A stretch of DNA of 64,000 nucleotides from Vibrio gelatinilyticus (GCF_022836845.1 NZ_JAJNNZ010000002.1:109033-173032); one strand, 5' to 3'. Shown: positions 10,625 through 19,758, counted from the first letter of the stretch. Numbers and translations are program-made. The notes: a model not told the origin generated them from the letters alone.

Positions 10625-11590
10625 ATGAGCAAACCAATCCAAATGGAAAAAGGCGTCAAATACCGTGACGCTGATAAGATGGCTTTGATCCCGGTAAAAA
10701 ACATGCCGACGGAACAAAAAGAAATTCTCCGCAAGCCTAAATGGATGAAAATCAAACTTCCCTCTGATAGTAAACGCATTCAAGAGATTAAGTCCGCAAT
10801 GCGTAAAAACAATCTCAATTCAGTTTGTGAAGAAGCCTCTTGTCCGAACTTAGCTGAATGTTTTAATCACGGTACAGCGACCTTTATGATTCTTGGGGCC
10901 ATTTGTACTCGTCGTTGCCCATTTTGCGATGTTGCCCATGGTCGCCCTGTTGCACCTGATAGCAATGAGCCTGGCAAATTGGCACAGACGATTAAAGATA
11001 TGAAGCTTAAGTATGTTGTCGTTACTTCTGTTGATCGTGATGACCTGCGCGATGGCGGCGCACAACACTTTGCTGACTGTAACAAGGCAATCCGGGAAGC
11101 CAGCCCAGAGATCCGTATTGAAACTCTAGTACCTGATTTCCGTGGACGAATGGACGTTGCGCTTGAACTGCTCAAAGACAACCCACCGGATGTCTTCAAC
11201 CACAACCTAGAAACCGCCCCACGTCTTTACCGTAAAGCACGCCCGGGAGCGAATTACAAATGGTCACTGCAACTGTTACAAAAATTCAAGCAGCAGCATC
11301 CAGATATTCCAACCAAGTCCGGATTAATGATGGGACTTGGTGAAACTAAAGAAGAGATCGTTGAGGTTCTTAAAGACTTACGAGCACACGGCGTTACGAT
11401 GCTGACCTTAGGCCAATATCTAGCGCCAAGCCGACATCACTTACCTGTCGAGCGATATGTCCCGCCAGAAGAATTTGATGAGCTTAAAGAGATTGCGCTA
11501 GAGCTAGGCTTTACGCATGCGGCTTGTGGGCCTTTCGTGCGCTCGTCGTATCATGCTGATTTGCAAGCACAAGGTATCGAAGTCAGCTAA
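10625..11590 (+). CDS. lipA: Lipoyl synthase
   Basis: LipA is a radical-SAM enzyme that inserts two sulphurs into protein-bound octanoyl groups. The 321-residue protein carries both [4Fe-4S] sites: the auxiliary cluster cysteines at 68, 73 and 79 ([12 protein letters not shown]) and the radical-SAM CxxxCxxC at 94, 98 and 101 (CTRRCPFC). The C-terminal RSSYHA holds the serine ligand of the auxiliary cluster. I chose ATG 10625, which begins [10 protein letters not shown]; an upstream in-frame ATG at 10589 lies inside lipB. Confidence 0.98.
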   Translation: MSKPIQMEKGVKYRDADKMALIPVKNMPTEQKEILRKPKWMKIKLPSDSKRIQEIKSAMRKNNLNSVCEEASCPNLAECFNHGTATFMILGAICTRRCPFCDVAHGRPVAPDSNEPGKLAQTIKDMKLKYVVVTSVDRDDLRDGGAQHFADCNKAIREASPEIRIETLVPDFRGRMDVALELLKDNPPDVFNHNLETAPRLYRKARPGANYKWSLQLLQKFKQQHPDIPTKSGLMMGLGETKEEIVEVLKDLRAHGVTMLTLGQYLAPSRHHLPVERYVPPEEFDELKEIALELGFTHAACGPFVRSSYHADLQAQGIEVS

Positions 11591-11599
11591 TATTAGATA

Positions 11600-11627
11600 G
11601 ACACGGTATTAACCCGTGTCCATTTTG
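11600..11627 (+). terminator. lipBA terminator hairpin
   Basis: GACACGG pairs with CCGTGTC around a seven-base loop, ten bases after the lipA stop, followed by CATTTTG. Confidence 0.65.
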
Positions 11628-11722
11628 AGACTTCCCTCTCTGGTAACACTATCCGACTCGCATTTTTGGTAGATTTGCGTAGGATTATATTAGATATCAC
11701 TCTTCACTCAAGGAAGTATGCA

Positions 11723-12052
11723 ATGAAATCGATTCATTTAATTTTACCGCTCCTCGCGAGTTTCGTTATTGCTGGCTGTGCACAGAACACCCAGCAAGAC
11801 AATTACCTGGAAGCTTCATTCGAACTTTGTAATACCGAAGTGAACCTTTATTCTGTCAGTGATGATGGTCGAGTAAGAATTGTATGTAAAGACGGCTCTA
11901 AGTTTGCGCTAAGCAGCGAGAAAACGCTCGATATCATGCGTGACATCAATATCGACTATTGTAATGGTGAAGGGCTTGGTCAATTTAATGAAAGCCGTAA
12001 GTACTACTCATTTAAATGCAAGTCAGGAACGCTACTTAACATTAATAAGTAA
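11723..12052 (+). CDS. Small lipoprotein of unknown function, four mature cysteines
   Basis: I do not recognise this family. The start at 11723 has a good AAGGAAG ribosome binding site and opens a lipoprotein signal peptide with lipobox IAGC (Cys19). An in-frame upstream extension to 11666 would spoil the signal peptide. The 90-residue mature part has four further cysteines (ELC, RIVC, DYC, FKC) that could form two disulphides in the periplasm, and it is otherwise polar. It stands alone between the lipA terminator and a terminator shared with glyA. Confidence 0.82.
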   Translation: MKSIHLILPLLASFVIAGCAQNTQQDNYLEASFELCNTEVNLYSVSDDGRVRIVCKDGSKFALSSEKTLDIMRDINIDYCNGEGLGQFNESRKYYSFKCKSGTLLNINK

Positions 12053-12065
12053 GATTTTCCTCATA

Positions 12066-12099
12066 AAAAAAAGCGAGCCAAAGGCTCGCTTTTTTGTTA
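12066..12099. terminator. Bidirectional terminator between lipoprotein gene and glyA
   Basis: AAGCGAGCC and GGCTCGCTT pair around AAA, with A- and T-runs on either side, so it can stop transcription arriving from either strand. Confidence 0.85.
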
Positions 12100-12110
12100 C
12101 TTATTCATTA

Positions 12111-13361
12111 TTAAGCGTAAACAGGTAGACGCTTACAAATCTCAAGCACTTTCACTTTGGTCGCTTCGATAACTGCTGTGTCATTAATGTTATCTAAAAC
12201 ATCACACATCCAGTTCGCAAGCTCAGTCGCATCCACTTCTGTAAAGCCACGGCGAGTGATAGCTGGAGAACCAACACGGATACCAGAAGTCACAAACGGG
12301 CTGCGTGGATCGTTTGGTACTGAGTTTTTGTTTACCGTAATGTTCGCTGCGCCTAGAGCTGCATCCGCTTCTTTACCTGTGATGTCTTTGTCGATGAGAT
12401 CAACAAGGAACAAGTGGTTTTCAGTGCCGTTAGAAACGATGTTATAACCACGCTCCTGGAACTGAGCAACCATTGCTTTTGCATTTTTCACAACGCGCGC
12501 TTGGTACTCTTTAAACTCAGGCTCCATCGCTTCTTTGAACGCCACAGCTTTACCAGCGATAACGTGCATTAGAGGGCCACCCTGGCCACCTGGGAATACC
12601 GCAGAGTTCAGTTTTTTGTACATGTCTTCGCCTGCGTTAGACAGGATAAGACCACCGCGAGGACCGGCTAGTGTTTTGTGCGTCGTTGTTGTAACCACGT
12701 GAGCGTGTGGTACTGGCGTTGGGTAAACACCTGCAGCGATAAGACCCGCAACGTGCGCCATATCGACAAATAGGTACGCGTCTACTTTGTCTGCGATTTC
12801 ACGCATGCGAGCCCAATCTACGATTTGAGAGTAAGCAGAGAAGCCGCCGATGATCATTTTTGGCTTATGTTCAATCGCAAGCTGCTCCATCTCGTCGTAG
12901 TTGATTTGACCAGCTTCGTCGATGCCGTAAGGAATAACATTGTAGTGCTTACCAGAGAAGTTGACTGGAGAACCGTGTGTCAGGTGACCACCGTGTGCCA
13001 GGCTCATACCAAGAACAGTATCTCCAGGGTTAAGCAGCGCCATGTAAACCGCACTGTTTGCTTGAGAACCTGAGTGAGGTTGAACGTTCGCATACTCACA
13101 AGAAAACAGCTCACATGCACGGTCAATGGCCAGACTTTCAGCTTTGTCAACATACTCACAGCCACCGTAGTAACGCTTACCTGGGTAGCCTTCAGCATAT
13201 TTGTTTGTTAGCTGAGAGCCTTGCGCTTCCATTACGCGCGGGCTGGTGTAGTTTTCCGAAGCAATTAGCTCGATGTGCTCTTCTTGGCGAAGTGTTTCTT
13301 CTTGGATTGCTGCAAACAGTTCCGCATCGTAATCTGCGATGTTCATATCACGCTTAAGCAT
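12111..13361 (-). CDS. glyA: Serine hydroxymethyltransferase
   Basis: GlyA interconverts serine and glycine with tetrahydrofolate and is the main source of one-carbon units. The 416-residue protein is full length. The pyridoxal-phosphate lysine is Lys229 in [15 protein letters not shown], and the family sequence [18 protein letters not shown] is near the N terminus. A PurR-like box lies about 60 bases upstream of the start, which agrees with purine control of glyA in E. coli. Confidence 0.98.
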   Translation of the reverse strand: MLKRDMNIADYDAELFAAIQEETLRQEEHIELIASENYTSPRVMEAQGSQLTNKYAEGYPGKRYYGGCEYVDKAESLAIDRACELFSCEYANVQPHSGSQANSAVYMALLNPGDTVLGMSLAHGGHLTHGSPVNFSGKHYNVIPYGIDEAGQINYDEMEQLAIEHKPKMIIGGFSAYSQIVDWARMREIADKVDAYLFVDMAHVAGLIAAGVYPTPVPHAHVVTTTTHKTLAGPRGGLILSNAGEDMYKKLNSAVFPGGQGGPLMHVIAGKAVAFKEAMEPEFKEYQARVVKNAKAMVAQFQERGYNIVSNGTENHLFLVDLIDKDITGKEADAALGAANITVNKNSVPNDPRSPFVTSGIRVGSPAITRRGFTEVDATELANWMCDVLDNINDTAVIEATKVKVLEICKRLPVYA

Positions 13362-13706
13362 CTGTATCTCCTGACTCAGATTTTACTGAAAGTTTCAAAA
13401 AAACCACACAACGACCAAAAGCAAACGTTTTCGTCACCGTATTTGATGACTTGCATTCTACATAATTTGATCTGCGTCATAAAGAGTAAATTGAAAATTT
13501 ATCATGCAGTTTTTTCATAATACACCTGAAACCTTTTCATTTGAGCACTATTTCGGGCCAAGCAAAGCACAGGTGCCAATAATTCTTTTTACACTGTGTA
13601 AAATTCGAATTACATAGGTTTACCGCAATTATTGCTCCTTAGCTATCAAAATGATCATCTTTTCTCTAGTATTGCGGCTAAATTTGGATACTTTTTTGAT
13701 CAGGCG
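13362..13706. promoter_or_regulatory. Divergent control region glyA / yitT-like gene
   Basis: This gap of about 345 bases holds two dyads and no convincing ORF. The glyA side has the PurR-like box annotated separately. The other side has a perfect palindrome TTTTACAC-T-GTGTAAAA at 13587-13603, placed about 105 bases before the chosen yitT start. No riboswitch fold was recognised. Confidence 0.5.
13419..13434 (-). promoter_or_regulatory. PurR-like operator upstream of glyA
   Basis: AAGCAAACGTTTTCGT matches 14 of 16 positions of the PurR consensus ACGCAAACGTTTGCGT. It starts 58 bases before the glyA start codon. PurR control of glyA is known in E. coli; for this organism it is inferred. Confidence 0.72.
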
Positions 13707-14306
13707 ATGGAAAAACACTCAACTAAAGAAGATTGGATTGCGATCTTAACCGGCACTTTCATTGTGGCTCAGGGGATCTTCTTCTTACAATCGGCGCAGC
13801 TGCTAACTGGCGGAACGGCGGGCTTATCCTTGCTTCTCACCCACTTTGTGCCTTTCTCTTTTGGCGTGATCTACTTTGTCACTAACCTGCCATTCTACGT
13901 CTTAGCCTGGAAACGTTTTGGCCCCAAGTTCGCGATGAGTAGCGCAGTGTCCGGGGCTTTGGTATCTGTCATTACCGACAACATGAATCGCTTTATCTCA
14001 CTAGATCAGGTTAATACCGTTTATTGTGGCGTTGCCGGTGGGATGTTAATGGGGCTTGGCATGCTAATCCTGTTTAGACACCGCTCTAGCCTGGGTGGCT
14101 TTAACGTATTGTGCTTAATGCTTCAAGATAAGTGGGGGATCTCAGTTGGCAAAACACAAATGACCATTGATGGAACCATCCTTGCGCTGTCATTTGTTTT
14201 TGTTACGCCCACGATTGTGGCTATCTCTGTACTCGGCGCCTTTGTGCTTAATCTGGTTTTAGCAATGAACCACAAACCCTCTCGCTATATTGTTACCTAC
14301 GGTTAA
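13707..14306 (+). CDS. YitT family inner-membrane protein
   Basis: This 199-residue protein has about five or six hydrophobic segments and belongs to the YitT (DUF161) family, whose substrate is unknown. Recognisable features are the Gly-rich LLTGGTAGLSLLLTH segment and FRHRSSLGGFNVLCL. I chose ATG 13707 (MEKHSTKEDW); an upstream TTG at 13632 would add 25 poorly matching residues. The last five codons plus the stop lie in an 18-bp unit repeated three times. It is monocistronic, with a strong terminator behind. Confidence 0.85.
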   Translation: MEKHSTKEDWIAILTGTFIVAQGIFFLQSAQLLTGGTAGLSLLLTHFVPFSFGVIYFVTNLPFYVLAWKRFGPKFAMSSAVSGALVSVITDNMNRFISLDQVNTVYCGVAGGMLMGLGMLILFRHRSSLGGFNVLCLMLQDKWGISVGKTQMTIDGTILALSFVFVTPTIVAISVLGAFVLNLVLAMNHKPSRYIVTYG

Positions 14307-14342
14307 ATTGTTACCTACGGCTAAATTGTTACCTACGGCTAA
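14289..14342 (+). repeat. Three tandem 18-bp repeats over the yitT-like stop codon
   Basis: Units 14289-14306, 14307-14324 and 14325-14342 read ATTGTTACCTACGGYTAA; the first has GGTTAA and the others GGCTAA. Each unit encodes IVTYG and a stop, so copy changes would not alter the protein. Confidence 0.95.
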
Positions 14343-14348
14343 CCTTCC

Positions 14349-14384
14349 AAAATGCCGCGCCTTTTTCAAGGTGCGGCATTTTAT
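14349..14384 (+). terminator. Terminator after YitT-like gene
   Basis: A long stem pairs AAAATGCCGC with GCGGCATTTT, with an inner CCTT/AAGG pairing, followed by ATT. It follows directly on the tandem repeats. Confidence 0.8.
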
Positions 14385-14459
14385 TGTCGTTACACTTTAT
14401 CGAATAAAATGATGGCCGTTTGATAGGGTTTTAATGCCATGGTGCCTTGCTGTAGATGA

Positions 14460-14810
14460 CTAGTTTGCTGTAACACAAGATGAATAGAGTGTGCTATCCA
14501 CCTCAAGTCGAGCTTGCGAACCTTTTGTATGCAAAACAATGTGCTGCTCACTCTTAGGCTCAACATTTAAAACATAACGGCTGCCCGATGCTGCTGGCAC
14601 TCTGGTTAAATGATATTCAGCATTATCGAGTAGCAACAGGACTTGTTCATCGTCGATAAAGGTAAGCGAGAATTGAGCGTTGTTACATTGGTAATCAATC
14701 ACGGAATAGCTTTGTTGTCTGTCAACCGTCTGGGCACAGCCACCTAGTAGCAGCAAGGTGGTTACAAACAGTGCAGCTCGACATTTAAACGTGTCTATTC
14801 CTGTCATCAT
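14460..14810 (-). CDS. Putative membrane-bound lysozyme inhibitor (MliC-like lipoprotein)
   Basis: This 116-residue lipoprotein has a signal peptide with lipobox LGGC (Cys25) and a mature domain resembling MliC/PliC inhibitors of C-type lysozyme. The support is YQCNNAQFSLTF, the central YHLTRVPAASGSRY (the SGxxY motif of that family) and a C-terminal cysteine (YSSC) that would bridge the first. It starts eight bases after the gmhB stop, so it is probably co-transcribed. The inhibitor role is inferred from motif and length. Confidence 0.8.
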   Translation of the reverse strand: MMTGIDTFKCRAALFVTTLLLLGGCAQTVDRQQSYSVIDYQCNNAQFSLTFIDDEQVLLLLDNAEYHLTRVPAASGSRYVLNVEPKSEQHIVLHTKGSQARLEVDSTLYSSCVTAN

Positions 14811-14818
14811 CCGCTCCG

Positions 14819-15370
14819 TTATCGCGCCAGGTAAGCAGGCACTTCTTTAATGCTGTCGAGTACCACAGAGGCTATCGACTCACCTTTCTCTGTCACCGCC
14901 TTGCCCGTACGAACAAGCACTCGGGTGCCAACGCCAGCAGCTTGCGCAGCCATCATATCTTCAGCTTTGTCGCCAACCATCACAGAATTCGCCATGTCGA
15001 TATTCAAAAAATCTCGAGCTGAAATGAACATTCCCGGCTTCGGCTTACGACAGTCACAGTCTTGCTTGTACTTACCAACGCCATGCTCTGCATGATGAGG
15101 GCAATAATATATCCCATCAAATTCAACACCGTGGTCAACAAAATTCCAGTCCATCCACTGTGTCAGTGATAGAAATCTATCTTCAGAGAACATGCCTCGC
15201 GCAATACCAGATTGGTTAGTGACCAAAACTAATAGATAACCTTGCTCTTTGAACTGTTTCGCGGCTTCAAAGACACCATCAATGTATTCAAAGTCATGTT
15301 CATCGCTGACGTATCCGTGGTCTACATTAATCACGCCGTCACGATCTAGAAAAACTGCGGGTTTGGCCAA
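14819..15370 (-). CDS. gmhB: D-glycero-beta-D-manno-heptose 1,7-bisphosphate 7-phosphatase
   Basis: GmhB removes the C7 phosphate from heptose bisphosphate in the synthesis of the LPS inner-core heptose. The 183-residue protein is a HAD hydrolase: nucleophile motif FLDRDGVIN (Asp9 and Asp11), the TNQSGIARG motif, and the acidic GDKAEDM motif. The Zn-binding loop [21 protein letters not shown] is recognisable by its His and Cys ligands. gmhB also neighbours metN in E. coli. Confidence 0.95.
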   Translation of the reverse strand: MAKPAVFLDRDGVINVDHGYVSDEHDFEYIDGVFEAAKQFKEQGYLLVLVTNQSGIARGMFSEDRFLSLTQWMDWNFVDHGVEFDGIYYCPHHAEHGVGKYKQDCDCRKPKPGMFISARDFLNIDMANSVMVGDKAEDMMAAQAAGVGTRVLVRTGKAVTEKGESIASVVLDSIKEVPAYLAR

Positions 15371-15514
15371 AAGAAACTCACTTATTTGTAGTACTCGCTA
15401 ATACTCTGAATTATTACACGGTTTATTTTCTCTAGCCACCACATATCTGGCTTTATCCGCGTGGCCATTCTGAACCCCGCCATCTAGGCTCTAAACCATT
15501 GGGACATAGGGCAC

Positions 15515-15542
15515 AACCAATAACCAATAACCAATAACCAAT
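15515..15542 (+). repeat. Four tandem AACCAAT heptamers
   Basis: Four exact copies of AACCAAT lie end to end, about 45 bases upstream of the MetJ box. The repeat is noncoding. Confidence 0.9.
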
Positions 15543-15585
15543 TTATCGCGAGCAATATTAAACCTGTAGCATCAAATACCAGTTT

Positions 15586-15601
15586 AGACGTCTAGACGTA
15601 A
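15586..15601 (+). promoter_or_regulatory. Tandem MetJ box upstream of metNIQ
   Basis: AGACGTCT followed directly by AGACGTAA matches two adjacent 8-bp met boxes, the arrangement bound by MetJ dimers with S-adenosylmethionine. Repression of metNIQ by MetJ is known in E. coli and is inferred here. Confidence 0.88.
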
Positions 15602-15700
15602 AAATATCTATTGACACTAAAAGCTGAAACCCATAGCATCATCTACCAACTGAGACATAGTTCAAATTTTTATGCTGATAGCATCGTTCAGGTCCATCAA

Positions 15701-16735
15701 ATGATCGAAATAAAACAAGTAAATAAAGTTTTTTACCAAGGTACTACGGCGATTGATGCGCTTATCGACATTAATCTCCACATTCCAGAAGGTACCATCT
15801 TTGGTGTTATTGGCTCATCTGGTGCTGGTAAAAGTACCCTGATCCGCTGTGTCAATATGTTAGAAGCACCCACTTCGGGTTCGGTGATCGTTGACGGCAT
15901 TGACCTGACGACATTAAAAAAGGCTGAGCTAAGCGAAGCGCGCCGTAACATTGGCATGATTTTTCAGCATTTTAATTTGCTGTCATCCCGCACGGTGTTT
16001 GACAACATCGCCCTCCCTTTGGAGTTGGCTGGCAAAGATAAGTCGGCGATTGAAGAGAAAGTTTCAGAGCTGCTTACCCTTGTTGGGCTAGCAGACAAAC
16101 GTAACAGTTACCCATCAAACTTAAGTGGTGGTCAAAAGCAACGTGTTGCTATTGCTCGTGCACTGGCTTCAGATCCAAAGGTGTTATTATGTGATGAAGC
16201 CACCAGCGCCCTGGATCCTGCGACCACACAATCGATTTTAGAGCTACTAAGAGAGATCAACCGCAAGCTGAAAATCACCATACTGTTGATCACGCATGAG
16301 ATGGATGTGGTGAAAAGCATTTGTCATCAGGTAGCAATTATCGGCGGTGGTAAATTGGTTGAAAAAGGCTCGGTGGGTGACATTTTTGCTCATCCTAAAA
16401 CAGAGCTAGCGCACAAATTTATTCGCTCAACACTGGATCTGACGATCCCAGAAGATTACCAGTCTCGTTTGCAATCAACCCGAGTTGAAGGCAGCTACCC
16501 GTTGGTACGCTTGGAGTTTACCGGTGCCACCGTTGATGCTCCATTAATGTCACAGATCGCTCGTAAATTTGCTATCGACGTGAGCATACTTAGTTCTGAT
16601 CTCGATTACGCCGGAGGCGTCAAATTCGGCATGATGGTTGCCGAGCTGTTTGGCAATGAACAAGACGACAACGCCGCTATTCAATATCTTCGTGACCACA
16701 ATGTAAAAGTAGAGGTTCTTGGTTATGTCCTTTAA
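15701..16735 (+). CDS. metN: Methionine ABC transporter ATP-binding protein
   Basis: MetN powers uptake of L- and D-methionine through MetI. The 344-residue protein has Walker [10 protein letters not shown], signature LSGGQKQR, Walker [13 protein letters not shown] and a C-terminal NIL domain of about 90 residues that binds methionine and inhibits transport. I chose ATG 15701 ([11 protein letters not shown]), the usual N terminus; a longer reading from TTG 15611 would overlap the proposed promoter. Its end overlaps metI by 11 bases. Confidence 0.97.
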   Translation: MIEIKQVNKVFYQGTTAIDALIDINLHIPEGTIFGVIGSSGAGKSTLIRCVNMLEAPTSGSVIVDGIDLTTLKKAELSEARRNIGMIFQHFNLLSSRTVFDNIALPLELAGKDKSAIEEKVSELLTLVGLADKRNSYPSNLSGGQKQRVAIARALASDPKVLLCDEATSALDPATTQSILELLREINRKLKITILLITHEMDVVKSICHQVAIIGGGKLVEKGSVGDIFAHPKTELAHKFIRSTLDLTIPEDYQSRLQSTRVEGSYPLVRLEFTGATVDAPLMSQIARKFAIDVSILSSDLDYAGGVKFGMMVAELFGNEQDDNAAIQYLRDHNVKVEVLGYVL

Positions 16736-17402
16736 TACCCTATCAGACTGGTTATCACTCAATGGCAACCTACTACTAGGCGCCACTTGGGAAACTCTTT
16801 ATATGGTGGCGGTGGCAGGCATCGTCGGTTTCGCGATCGGGATCCCGCTCGGTGTGATTCTCCACACCACCAAAAAAGGTGGCCTGCTTGAGAATACCTC
16901 GCTCAATCGAGTGCTTGGCGCCATCGTTAACATTGGTCGCTCAGTCCCCTTTTTAGTCTTGATGGTCGCTATCATCCCGCTCACCAAGTTATTGATTGGT
17001 ACCTTTATCGGCACAACAGCGGCGATAGTGCCACTGACCATTGGTGCCATTCCTTTTGTGGCTCGCCTCATTGAAGGTGCGCTGCTGGAAGTTCCAACAG
17101 GTCTGGTTGAAGCTGCGCAATCTATGGGAGCGACACCTTACCAAATCATTACCAAGGTGCTACTTCCAGAGGCAATGCCAACCATTATCAACTCAGTGAC
17201 CATTACATTGGTAACCCTAGTCAGCTACTCAGCAATGGCGGGGACCGTGGGTGGCGGTGGTTTGGGTGATGTTGCCATTCGATATGGTTTTCACCGTTAC
17301 GATGTGGTCATTATGGCGGTCACCGTCGTGATGCTTATTGTCCTGGTACAAATTATTCAATCGTTCGGTGATGCCATTGTTCGCCGCGTCGATCACCGAT
17401 AG
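16725..17402 (+). CDS. metI: Methionine ABC transporter permease
   Basis: MetI is the membrane channel of the methionine importer, with five transmembrane segments in 225 residues. The coupling (EAA) loop is visible as [24 protein letters not shown]. The ATG at 16725 (MSFNTLSDW) overlaps the metN end, indicating translational coupling. metQ follows after 34 bases with its own strong ribosome binding site. Confidence 0.97.
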   Translation: MSFNTLSDWLSLNGNLLLGATWETLYMVAVAGIVGFAIGIPLGVILHTTKKGGLLENTSLNRVLGAIVNIGRSVPFLVLMVAIIPLTKLLIGTFIGTTAAIVPLTIGAIPFVARLIEGALLEVPTGLVEAAQSMGATPYQIITKVLLPEAMPTIINSVTITLVTLVSYSAMAGTVGGGGLGDVAIRYGFHRYDVVIMAVTVVMLIVLVQIIQSFGDAIVRRVDHR

Positions 17403-17436
17403 ACAAGAAATTAAAAGATTTAACAAGGAGAGAGAC

Positions 17437-18246
17437 ATGAAATTTAACGTTAAAAACATTTTGGCAATGGCCACAGCTGCCTCAGCATTAGTGTTATCTG
17501 GCTGTGGTGACAAAGAAGTCGACATCACTAAAATCAAAGTTGGCGTCATGGCGGGCGCGGAAGCTCAAGTTGCTGAAGTTGCGGCTGTAGTAGCAAAAGA
17601 AAAATACAACCTAGACGTTGAGCTTGTCACATTCACTGACTACGTGACCCCTAATGCCGCTCTTGATGATGGCTCAATTGACATCAACGCGTTCCAACAT
17701 AAGCCGTACCTAGATCAGCAAATCTCTGACCGTGGTTACAAGCTGGCCATTGCAGGCAACACGTTTGTCTACCCAATCGCGGGTTACTCTAAGCAAGTGA
17801 AGTCGGTTGACGAAATTCAAGACGGCGCACGCATCGCGGTTCCTAATGACCCAACAAACCTGGGCCGTTCATTGCTACTGCTTGAGCAGCAAGGTCTGAT
17901 CACACTTCGTGACGGCGTTGGCCTACTTGCGACCGTTCGCGACATTGCAGAGAACCCAAAAAACATCAGCATCCTAGAGCTTGATGCGGCGCAGCTGCCA
18001 CGCTCTCTTGATGACGTCGCTTTATCAGTCATCAATACAACGTACGCAAGTTCTATCAACCTAACTCCAGAAAAAGATGGCGTCTTTGTTGAAGATAAGG
18101 AATCGCCATACGTAAACATCATTGTATCGCGTGAAGAGAACCTGAACGCAGAAAACGTGCAAAACTTTGTAAAAGCATACCAAACTGAAGAAGTGTACTC
18201 AGCGGCATCTGAAATCTTCCAAGGTGGCGTAGTTAAGGGTTGGTAA
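17437..18246 (+). CDS. metQ: Methionine-binding lipoprotein
   Basis: MetQ is the substrate-binding lipoprotein of the MetNIQ importer, anchored in the inner membrane. The AAGGAG site seven bases upstream fixes ATG 17437, giving 269 residues with lipobox LSGC (Cys23). The NlpA-family fold is indicated by IKVGVMAGAEAQ, QHKPYLDQQ and AVPNDPTNLGRSLLLLEQQG. It closes the operon and is followed by a strong terminator. Confidence 0.97.
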   Translation: MKFNVKNILAMATAASALVLSGCGDKEVDITKIKVGVMAGAEAQVAEVAAVVAKEKYNLDVELVTFTDYVTPNAALDDGSIDINAFQHKPYLDQQISDRGYKLAIAGNTFVYPIAGYSKQVKSVDEIQDGARIAVPNDPTNLGRSLLLLEQQGLITLRDGVGLLATVRDIAENPKNISILELDAAQLPRSLDDVALSVINTTYASSINLTPEKDGVFVEDKESPYVNIIVSREENLNAENVQNFVKAYQTEEVYSAASEIFQGGVVKGW

Positions 18247-18262
18247 TTCCCTTCTATCCAAG

Positions 18263-18295
18263 AAAAAAGGTTGGCCTACGCCAACCTTTTTTTAT
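18263..18295. terminator. metNIQ terminator, shared with DUF2310 gene
   Basis: GGTTGGC / GCCAACC around CTAC, flanked by a six-base A-run and a seven-base T-run. It slightly overlaps the stop codon of the convergent gene, so it can serve both strands. Confidence 0.9.
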
Positions 18296-19068
18296 TTGAG
18301 ATGATCCCAAGAGATATTGGAAATTATCCGACATTCATCGCACTTGAAGTGGAAAATATCATGCAGCGGCTGTTCTAAAAGCCATTCCCCACCACATTTT
18401 GGGCAGCGACGCTGTTTCTCATCGGCAAGGCTTTTTCCTCCGACTCGATACAAATAGTAATAGGTCGGGATCTGGGTCAAATGCTCAATGCGGCCACGCA
18501 GGTCCCAGCCACGGCGAAATAGCACACTAGAGACATCACAAATTTCAGCCAACGCAGCGTGTTCAGCGCGGCAGCCGCCGGCCATCTGGATCTCATCACA
18601 TGCCTGCCATTCAGTTTGCCACTTAACGACAGCTTTGTGATCACCATTGAGTGTCGGGGGATTACGATATAACGGTATAGGCAGCAGGCTCTCACCACTA
18701 CGCAGAGGCGAACAGGTATGCACATAAGTGGTATACAACACTTGCCAGCTTGGTTGCTCTTCTTCTGCAACCTCTTCAGAATTCAGATCACGTCCTAGCA
18801 GTCGCATTTTTGGTGCGAGCAATGCGGCATCAGACAAACGCTTTAAGCACACTTTAACAAAGTCAGAGTGATATTTAGGATGAAGACTGTCCTCTTCAGG
18901 GCAGACGGCACGAACATAAAATTCGCCATCGCCCATCACAACTGGAAATTCACGCCCTAAGACCTGACCATTGTAGCGCAGCGCATCCATCAAGCCATTA
19001 ATGCCCTTTTCTACGGCTGATACAGTAGTGTTGTCAAAACACTCAAATTGCAACTCAACGACATACAT
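18292..19068 (-). CDS. DUF2310 family zinc-ribbon protein
   Basis: This 258-residue protein belongs to the DUF2310 group, described as zinc-ribbon and possibly nucleic-acid binding; no function is established. The last 40 residues form the zinc ribbon: CPKC, then about 20 residues, then CDEC. The rest is a mixed, soluble domain starting MYVVELQFECFDN. The start lies three bases after the syd stop, so syd and this gene form an operon. The link to Syd is only positional. Confidence 0.88.
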   Translation of the reverse strand: MYVVELQFECFDNTTVSAVEKGINGLMDALRYNGQVLGREFPVVMGDGEFYVRAVCPEEDSLHPKYHSDFVKVCLKRLSDAALLAPKMRLLGRDLNSEEVAEEEQPSWQVLYTTYVHTCSPLRSGESLLPIPLYRNPPTLNGDHKAVVKWQTEWQACDEIQMAGGCRAEHAALAEICDVSSVLFRRGWDLRGRIEHLTQIPTYYYLYRVGGKSLADEKQRRCPKCGGEWLLEQPLHDIFHFKCDECRIISNISWDHLK

Positions 19069-19071
19069 AAC

Positions 19072-19617
19072 TTATACTTCAGGCTCCAGTCCCTGTAAAA
19101 AAGTAGCAACGTCAGGGGCAATAACATCACGCCTATCGGTGCCTAAACGCTCCAAAATCACGTTGCCAGACAGATTACAAATCGAAATAACATCCATATC
19201 CGCATCGGTAGCAGCAATGAACACGGTCGGTTTTAGCTTTAGACGGCGTTGAGTCACTAAATGGCCAAGAATATTTTCTTGAAGGCGCTGGTAGTCATCA
19301 TCACTCCAGACTTGCAAAAGAGTCAGATGATTACCTTGCCACGATGCATTCATATCCGCACTGTATTGAGTGCCATAAAAGGCCTTAATATCATCGTGCA
19401 ACTCCAGCTCAATCCCTTTTTCAACACTGCTTAAGGTTGCAGCGCGCTCTCGGGGATTCGCCTGCCAAAACACCGCTCCGCTCGCTTTCTCCACGACACA
19501 GGGTGACACCAGTTCAAACAGCTCTTCGTTTTGTGGAAGTGAATGATGCACTTCTTGCCATTTATCCTGATATTTCGAGGAAAATGTCGCGAGTGCCTGT
19601 TGTACACTTTGATTCAT
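19072..19617 (-). CDS. syd: SecY-interacting protein Syd
   Basis: Syd is a small acidic cytoplasmic protein that in E. coli binds SecY and may proofread translocon assembly. The 181-residue product has Syd-family sequences such as [19 protein letters not shown] and [19 protein letters not shown]. It is divergent from queF, across a 141-base gap, a neighbourhood also known in E. coli. Confidence 0.95.
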   Translation of the reverse strand: MNQSVQQALATFSSKYQDKWQEVHHSLPQNEELFELVSPCVVEKASGAVFWQANPRERAATLSSVEKGIELELHDDIKAFYGTQYSADMNASWQGNHLTLLQVWSDDDYQRLQENILGHLVTQRRLKLKPTVFIAATDADMDVISICNLSGNVILERLGTDRRDVIAPDVATFLQGLEPEV

Positions 19618-19758
19618 ATAAACTCCATAACGCCACCATTCATACTCAACTTAAACGCAATTTGTCTGATTTTGCACAATAAGTCTGATAACAATAGATG
19701 ACAGTTTTTAAGGGATCTCGTAAAATTCTCGGTATTCTAATTCAATTATTACCTAATT

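Larger units (their letters stand above)
15371..15700. promoter_or_regulatory. gmhB-metN intergenic control region
   Basis: This 330-base gap holds an AACCAAT heptamer repeat and a tandem MetJ box, each annotated separately. A plausible sigma70 promoter for metN lies at TTGACA (15611-15616) and TAGCAT (15634-15639) with 17 bases between. Segments around 15567-15590 and 15633-15656 resemble each other (TAGCATC, TACCA, GAGAC/TAGAC), an imperfect direct repeat. Confidence 0.55.

Noticed and set aside
15515..15542. A possible CRISPR-like repeat
   Set aside because: Units are only seven bases with no spacers; it is a simple tandem repeat.
19618..19758. preQ1 riboswitch before queF
   Set aside because: I find no aptamer-like stem with the conserved A-rich tail in this gap.
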